In this document: one piece after another, positions 58,101 to 64,000 of the stretch | How positions within the stretch are numbered: position 1 is the stretch's first letter | How the letters are laid out: each line of letters begins with the position of its first letter | Assembly (NCBI RefSeq): GCF_049306965.1 | Contig: NC_133176.1 | Span: forward strand, 24,995,001-25,059,000 | DNA from: Danio rerio | Taxonomy: Eukaryota; Chordata; Actinopteri; Cypriniformes; Danionidae | Reading direction: 5' to 3' | DNA: 64,000 bases | Position numbers and translations under genes: made by a program | The notes under the pieces: model-generated | What the model was told of the DNA's origin: nothing | Database searches by the model: none | Seen by the model: the letters and a program-made list of their open reading frames with translations, nothing else

Positions 58101-61100
58101 AATCACTCTATCTTGTTGTAGTTTATAGCCGTTTCGCTTTACTTCAGGATGCATTAATGCCGGTCTAATCGCTGTTTTAAGTTATCCAGAGCTGGATGAA
58201 TGTACAAATCCTGAATATCACAATATTATTAAATATTACAATTGTAACAACATAGACAGCAACACTTTTGCACAATCAATACCCAGCTGATTCAGTCATT
58301 TCATAAGAGGAGCGCGCTTCTTCTCTTCTTTTTTCCTTGTCAACATATAAAGGCAGGTGCGCCTCGCGTTTTTGGAATGAAAAAAAAACACGTTAGCTGT
58401 GGTCGGCCACTTGTTCAACTGCAAGACATACTTAACTTTGCGGGACGATAACGTATAACCCGTGCTTACAGACACATTTGCCAAAGAAGCAAAATGGAAG
58501 AAGAATATTGCTGTTTGAAACAGACGTGTTGATGCCAAAAAAATCGTTGATGTTGACCTGGATCTGCGTCATAAATGCAACAATTAGGCTTTACCTTTTA
58601 TTTTACAGCTTATAAAGCATGTACGCAGATTAATGCAATATCATATTTAAACAACACAACTGTTTACAAAAAGTCAACATATGCGTGCGTTGTTGTCTTT
58701 TCATCACGCAGTGCGCGCACTTGAACCGTGAGGGAGAGAAAGGAAACCATACATCAGGACATATTCTTTAAAATAATGATTTCTATTAAAAATGTAAAAA
58801 GGTTTTGTGATTATAATAATAACAGCGGGGCATTAAATAAATGCATATTTTCCGTGGAGAGAGCGATTTGAGGAAGTCTGCTATTTTTATTTGACGGAAG
58901 AAAAAAAACATATGATTGGAAAAAAAACAGCCTATGCCGGTTATTAAAAAGAATCAGTCAGTATTTTCGTTTTGTAATATAACTTAATTATGTAAGTGAA
59001 AAAAATTTAGGGCAGTCCTATTTATTTTATTTAGTTTATTCTGTTCTTCTGTGCTAAACACTGCAGGTGCGTGAAAATGCTCTGTTGTTTTGTTCTGTTA
59101 TTAATATGCTAGCATATAAAAATAAATCAGTATTTTATGCAATATTTAATTTGTCGGACACAAAATAGTCACGTCAATTTGTTTAATATAAAATTAATAG
59201 TAATCTGACCAGTTAACCAGTAATAACCGATTAATGAGCGGCGGTTGTCGGTTAGCAAAAATAACCGAAATGAGCATCCCTAATTTAACCCAATCGATCA
59301 AAATTAAAATAGGCTAATTATTTTAACCAGTATCATCTGCAAAAATACTGATTGGAGCATTGATACTAGAATAGAAAATACTGGACGATTTTCGTTGAAA
59401 TATTTTCCTTTGTTCTAGGCTGTTCTTCACCACACATTAAATTCATCTGATGATTTCCTCCCTTCATCCTTCCAAAACAAGCGCAGGAAGACTGTGTGCA
59501 TGAAAAACTATGACTCAAATAAACATGCTGCTCGCAAATGCTTACAGAACCGTGTGCCTCTGGCTGAGGTATCTTTTAATGACAGCGATGACCAGCATCT
59601 CCCAAGTAAATGTCCCCTTCTGTCCAGCACCCCTTCTGTAGTCTGCAGACAGCTGAAAAACCTACCAGAGCCCTCCATCAGTGAGATCTCCTCCCTTAGC
59701 TTTGATGAATCTGGACAACCTGCCGAAAACAACAACAATTCTAATGGTTTGGACTATGTCAAAGAATGCGATATCATTCCACAGGCAAACACTAAGCAAC
59801 AGCTCCAAAACCCAGGTGTCTCTTCTGAGAGAGTCATAGAACTGAAAGAGGGAGAAAAGGATGTAACTGAGAAAAGGAAAGATGATTATAGAGAGATGGT
59901 TCAACATAAAAGAGGATTCTCAGTGGCCATGTCTGCTCAGACACACACAGGTTTTGGTTGTGTGTCACCACAGTCACAACTACAATCTTTAGAAGAAGAG
60001 TTAAAAGAGAGGCAAGTAAAGGTTTATTATTTAAAAAACCAAATGGGTGGAAAACTGGTTTTACAAACTTATAAAAGATACTCTCTGAAACAAGTTATAG
60101 CAAATACGTGGTATGTATATAGATATACAAGACCACTGCTAATTCTTCTGATTTCAACTGAGTGTGGGTGTGTTAAATGCCATTTAGAAATACCATACAT
60201 AAGCATAAAAAACATAGGCTTAATCTATTGTTTACAAATAATTTCAAGACTGTGTGATCAAAAAAAAACTTAATGCGGCAGCTTTTACAACTGTTAGCCT
60301 TAAACAAATTGTAGCTGAGAGCAAAAACACTCATTGACAAATATTAAAAAATGTAAATCTCATTTAAAAAGTTAGTTACTACTTGGACATGAAGAACTTA
60401 ATAGCTGAGGCGTTCGCAGCATTTTTCTATTTCATTATTTCTATAGAGACAGAGCATGTTACCCTATTTTTCAGCTATTTGGTAGCATAAGTTTATGACG
60501 ATTTTAAAGGGAAGTGACTGCTTTTAAAGCAAAATAAATACTTTGTTACTGACATTTAACAGGGTTCCCAAGAGTCATGGAATTTCAAGATTATCATGGA
60601 ATTTTAAAAAGCCATTCTAGTCATCGAAAGTCAGGGATTTTATATGTAGATATATTTTTTTAGTTTAAGTCATGGAATATCAGCAACATAAAGTGTCTGA
60701 TTTGGTAGTGAATTGTCTAAATTTACAGTAATAGTTTGGCCTTTTGTTTTGTTGTGAAAATATACACATCTTGATTTTTTTTAAATTACTTTTTGACCTC
60801 AATAACCATTTGTAATAGGAAACTGAAACAAAGAGCCTCATATTTGATACATGAATGACTCTTAATGGTCAAAACAACAAAACTGTAAAAAAAATTTGCA
60901 ACAGCATTAGACATATCATGTTCATTTCTAATAAAAGGAACATAACCTTGTTCAAATAGGCTTTTGCTGAATGGGCATTATGATAATGTCACAAACCATG
61001 TCTAAAGTAAGTCACACACTGCTGTGCTGTGTATGACAAATCAGGGTAACACACACCAGATAAACACTTTCTATATGCAAATACAATGTTATTTATTATA

Positions 61101-63095
61101 AAACAATGCAGATGGCACATAATTAATTCAAACATTGTCCTTTGTATACAAATGAAATTTGTGGCAATTAAATGGACAAATGTTCATATTTTAAAGACAT
61201 AGCAGGGGGAAATGGAAGTTAGTGCAGTGCCTGTCCAGACTCCCTTTATGTAGTATATCCAACAGGCACTGAAGAGCACTGATTTGTACAGAAATTTTGT
61301 AATGGAAAGACAGTTCATCGGTTGCACTTGGGCTTGCTGACAGGAATTTAAAAGTCCATGTGCATATGTAACCCATTGCAAGACTGGGAACCCTGTTTAA
61401 ACATTTTGATGATCTTATAATTATTTTTGAATGTGGAATGCTGTAACATTATAGAATACCAAGGTATGTCTAAACTGACAGGTAGTGTGTGTGTGTGTGT
61501 ATGTTTATAAATGGTCAATTTTGGTTTTTAAATTAATGGCTTCCTGTTCATTTTTTTCTATTTTGATTTTATATAGGTGTCACAAAGTGGAGACGGCTGT
61601 AATGCTCAAAAAAATTAACATCTCAGACCATTCATCACTGCTGGGCTGCAGCAAGAAACAGGAAGAGAGGACTGCTTTAAACTCTTTGGAGTCGATCATG
61701 CCGGCAGAAATTCTGAACAGCCAAACTTATGTAACTGTATCATCCAGCTGCTCTACACCATCGAAAGCATCCATCTATTTCTCTTCCTCTAAATCACTCT
61801 CCCCTTCCCATTTACCAGAAGCAAACCAGTCTCTTATTGAACGTCTTAAGGCTGAATGTCTGTTATCATCCCTTGCTGTCTGCATTCCTCGTCTTGACTT
61901 GGGCATGTATTCTTTTATTCCACATGGAGTGACAAAAGCACCCTGCACTGACAAGGACTCTGCCACTTCCCCAACTTTAAAGAAGGCAGAGCATGTTATG
62001 CCAGACAGTCCAATTAATCACAGGACTCCTGGTAATTTGAAAGCGGTTGTCCAACACTTGTTTCTACCACTTCAACTACCTACGGTCTCTCCACCTGCCT
62101 CTGTAGCTAATAGCAAAACACGACCGCCTGTTGTGACTAAAGAACGCGCTGGTACTGGCACGGGTCGTAAAGTTTGTGTGAGTGGACTGAATGTTAGCCG
62201 GTGGTCTAAGAAGGGTGCTGGAGAATTCCAAGACAAAAGAAGGAAAAGGGAAGGCCGAACAAAGGCTGCTTCAGGAGACTACAGTTCATGGGGCAGTATG
62301 TTGTCTACTGGAGCAGACACCTTTGTAAAGGTTGGTTACTATATTTTTGCAATATTTACACCTTTTTTTAAGTAATTGCAAATGTTTTATCTAATTTATA
62401 ACCTGGTTGTGTTTATATATATTTGTAAAAAAGGAAGTAATCTATTTTATAGTTTATTTTTATTGTGCCATAACATGTTTAGTTACATGTGCTAAGGGCC
62501 AATGTTCCGGCTTTTTGATCTACCTGTGGAAGCATGGTAATGGATTTTGTTTGAAAAGCACTTCATTTTGATCTTCCTGACTTTTAAACATAATTCACCA
62601 ACAAAATATGTATCAAGATTAAGATGTGAATGATTTTAGAAAATGTAAAACATTTGTTACTAAAAATAAAAATCTTTTAACAAAAAATACATGAAGTGCA
62701 TACAATTTGTCACACAAAAACGTTTAAATTAAAGAAATAATATAAGTTCTATTCCAGACCAACATCTGGCAACCAAGCAAAAGCTTATTGATATAGTAGA
62801 AAGATTGAGAGTAACCCCATTACAGAAAATTGGCTGTGCTGTGGCCACTTGTGAAAAAAAATATTGTTTTGTAAAAGAAATTGATTGTAACTGAAATGTG
62901 GTGTCTGTGAATTCATGCAGGAATCCGCATGTGGCATGGTGCAGGGCACCAGTGGGATGAGTCTGGCTGTGACACCTCTCAGACTTGAGCAAATGAATCT
63001 CTCTTCTTTTCTGGCCAACTTCACTCCTGACAATCTCACAACACACTCCTGGGGCAGACTAAAGGCAGCACTTTCCCTGCATAAGAAAAAAACTG
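55182..63095 (+). CDS. haspin: Haspin-like serine/threonine protein kinase, N-terminal half (multi-exon, continues past the window)
   Basis: Haspin phosphorylates histone H3 Thr3 at mitosis and helps place the chromosomal passenger complex at centromeres. Exons seen: first exon to 55203; 55980 (or later) to 56158; 56316-56420; 56786-56956; 57042-57132; 59419-60015 (or 60110); 61577 (or 61593)-62330; 62921-63095. Phases agree except at the two alternative points noted. The start resembles human haspin: KTYSKR..., then W-x-P-D-x-R and SSSTFSSDQSI. Near the end, 'SWGRLKAALSLHKKK' matches the human 'TKTRASFSFHKKK' segment ahead of the kinase domain. A basic segment (SRWSKKGAGEFQDKRRKREG, about 62190-62260) could act like the basic inhibitory segment. 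About 680 residues precede the unseen kinase domain. ATG at 55992 is the simplest start; an upstream ATG lies at 55182. Confidence 0.72.
56504..56695. mobile_element. hAT MITE in a haspin intron
   Basis: Long inverted ends: 'caggggtatcaaactcaatt', then 'cctggagggtcgcagc', mirrored by 'gctgcggccctccaggaact', then 'gagtttgacacttgtg'. Flanks ctttgaat / ctttaaac fit a decayed 8-bp duplication. It is a very common fish element; 192 bp. Confidence 0.8.
57279..59282. mobile_element. hAT element in a haspin intron
   Basis: Ends TAGGGATGCTCAAAATAATC / TAGGGATGCTCATTTCGGTT, with a perfect 8-bp duplication ATTTAACC at 57271-57278 and 59283-59290. Sub-terminal 'taaccg' repeats occur in both arms. A 320-bp MITE (57616-57935) is nested inside. 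No intact transposase; 2,004 bp. Confidence 0.88.
57616..57935 (-). mobile_element. 320-bp MITE, copy 2
   Basis: Inverse copy of 28474-28793 with the same length and the same ends (ATTGACCTCATTCT... and ...GAATAAGGTGAAT). The host element here is a hAT, not the TTAA element, so the two are independent insertions. Confidence 0.85.
60560..61395. mobile_element. hAT-like element in a haspin intron
   Basis: Ends CAGGGTTCCC / GGGAACCCTG, with the 'gtcatggaatttcaagatta' sub-terminal stretch typical of a zebrafish hAT family. The 8-bp flanks (acatttaa / tttaaaca) are not a clear duplication, so the target site is uncertain. Confidence 0.7.
61487..61501 (+). repeat. Short (GT)n
   Basis: Seven or so GT units just upstream of a haspin exon. 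Confidence 0.8.
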
Positions 63096-63514
63096 GTATG
63101 TTATTATTTAGAAACTTATTTGCACTCAGCAGAGATGAACAAATCTTTTATTGTTGCACAAAACTAACCAAATTTTGAAGAGACGTTATGGACAATATTT
63201 GGTCTGATCTGTTATAAAAAATATAAATAGTGTATGCTTTAAAGGTGTTGTACGTACGTTTATTATTCATCTAACCATAATATGCTTGCAGATATTTAGG
63301 AAATATGCTAAGTAAACATACTTGTTTATTTGAAAAACAATGCTAAAGTCATACTAATGCTAGACAATACAACTCTCCTTTAAAACTACGCATTCCATGT
63401 CTGTCTTTTAGTCTTTATAACTCGCCCATTGCCAGATTACCCAATTATATTTTAGCACCTCGGGTTGCCTTGGTGGAAAACAGCGAACTTCATTTCAGGC
63501 CTTGTTTACACTAA

Positions 63515-64000
63515 TACATTTTTGTTTTAAAAAAACACATAAGTTTTGCTGCAGTTAAGCGTATTTGTCCACACAACACCAGAGTTTTTGAGCGCCGAAA
63601 ACTGAGCTTTTTCAAATTGCTGAAGAGGCTGTTTCCATTTTAAAATGCTGCTGCTCCGTGTCAGTTTTGTCAGTTTGTTAGATGGGGGAAAACTGAGAAA
63701 TCTGATAGAGACATTTATTTGCCTGTCTGAAATGGGGCAATTTCCTCAATATTATGTAGCCTCAACAGAGTTTAGTCTTGCATCCTCTTGTAAGTTCAGA
63801 CTTCGCAAATTTAATATGGAAAACAAACTCCTGGAGAAACGTTGGATGAATCTTCAAAGGGAACAATGTAGTTTGTATCCTCATTCACATCACCCTGGCT
63901 ATGTTGTTTCACTTTCTTAACAATACAATAGGGATGTAACAATTTTGTAAAAACCGTCATACCACAATAGTAATTTTTTTCAATATAACCTTAGGCGCAT
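63515..64000. mobile_element. DNA transposon sequence in a haspin intron, incomplete
   Basis: 'ggccttgtttacactaatac', then 'atttttgttttaaaa', begins a common zebrafish DNA transposon family (GTTTACACTAATACRTTTT). The open frame 63645-63920 inside has no recognisable domain. Near 63930, 'tagggatgtaacaattttgt' looks like the start of another hAT element cut by the window end. Confidence 0.5.

Noticed and set aside
59508-59907. Antisense frames opposite the large haspin exon
   Set aside because: Shadows of the real + strand coding exon.

Overview
The window looks like cyprinid fish DNA, close to zebrafish. The evidence is AT-rich introns, a very dense load of DNA transposons, DANA/mermaid-type SINEs, hAT and TTAA-target elements, BEL, gypsy and DIRS fossils, and a multi-copy tRNA array. 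It is eukaryotic, so no operons are expected.

Layout. (1) 1-8300: the 3' part of a nicotinic acetylcholine receptor alpha-9/alpha-10-type subunit gene on the + strand. Four coding exons lie between 3348 and 7719; the signal-peptide exon(s) are not visible. (2) 8500-38800: a 30 kb transposon graveyard with no host gene that I can support. It holds a LINE broken by an LTR, a cluster of TIR elements, three copies of a composite SINE-containing element, a small gypsy fossil, a DIRS fossil followed by a ~175-bp tandem repeat, several hAT and TTAA elements, and a BEL/Pao fossil on the minus strand that carries two later DNA transposons. (3) 38824-48808: a ~10 kb tandem array of tRNA genes and tRNA relics. 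Arg-type genes are on the minus strand and Pro-type genes on the plus strand, with conserved spacers and higher-order duplications. (4) 48960-52560: a LINE fossil split by a TTAA element. (5) About 55180 to the window end: a multi-exon gene on the + strand whose protein matches the N-terminal half of haspin (histone H3 Thr3 kinase). The kinase domain lies beyond the window, and the introns carry hAT elements and MITEs.

The most unusual signal is the tRNA array. The Arg-type genes carry anticodons CCG and TCG, but copies with CTG, TTG and TCA also occur, which are the products expected from CpG deamination at anticodon positions 35-36. The TCA copy would in principle read UGA. A third Arg-derived lineage of six copies has an 8-nt anticodon loop, and two Pro-type copies carry CTG. 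Whether any variant is transcribed cannot be told from sequence.

The two host genes are not functionally related: one is a hair-cell or immune-type ion-channel subunit, the other a mitotic kinase. All calls come from reading the sequence and from memory of the protein families; no database was searched.
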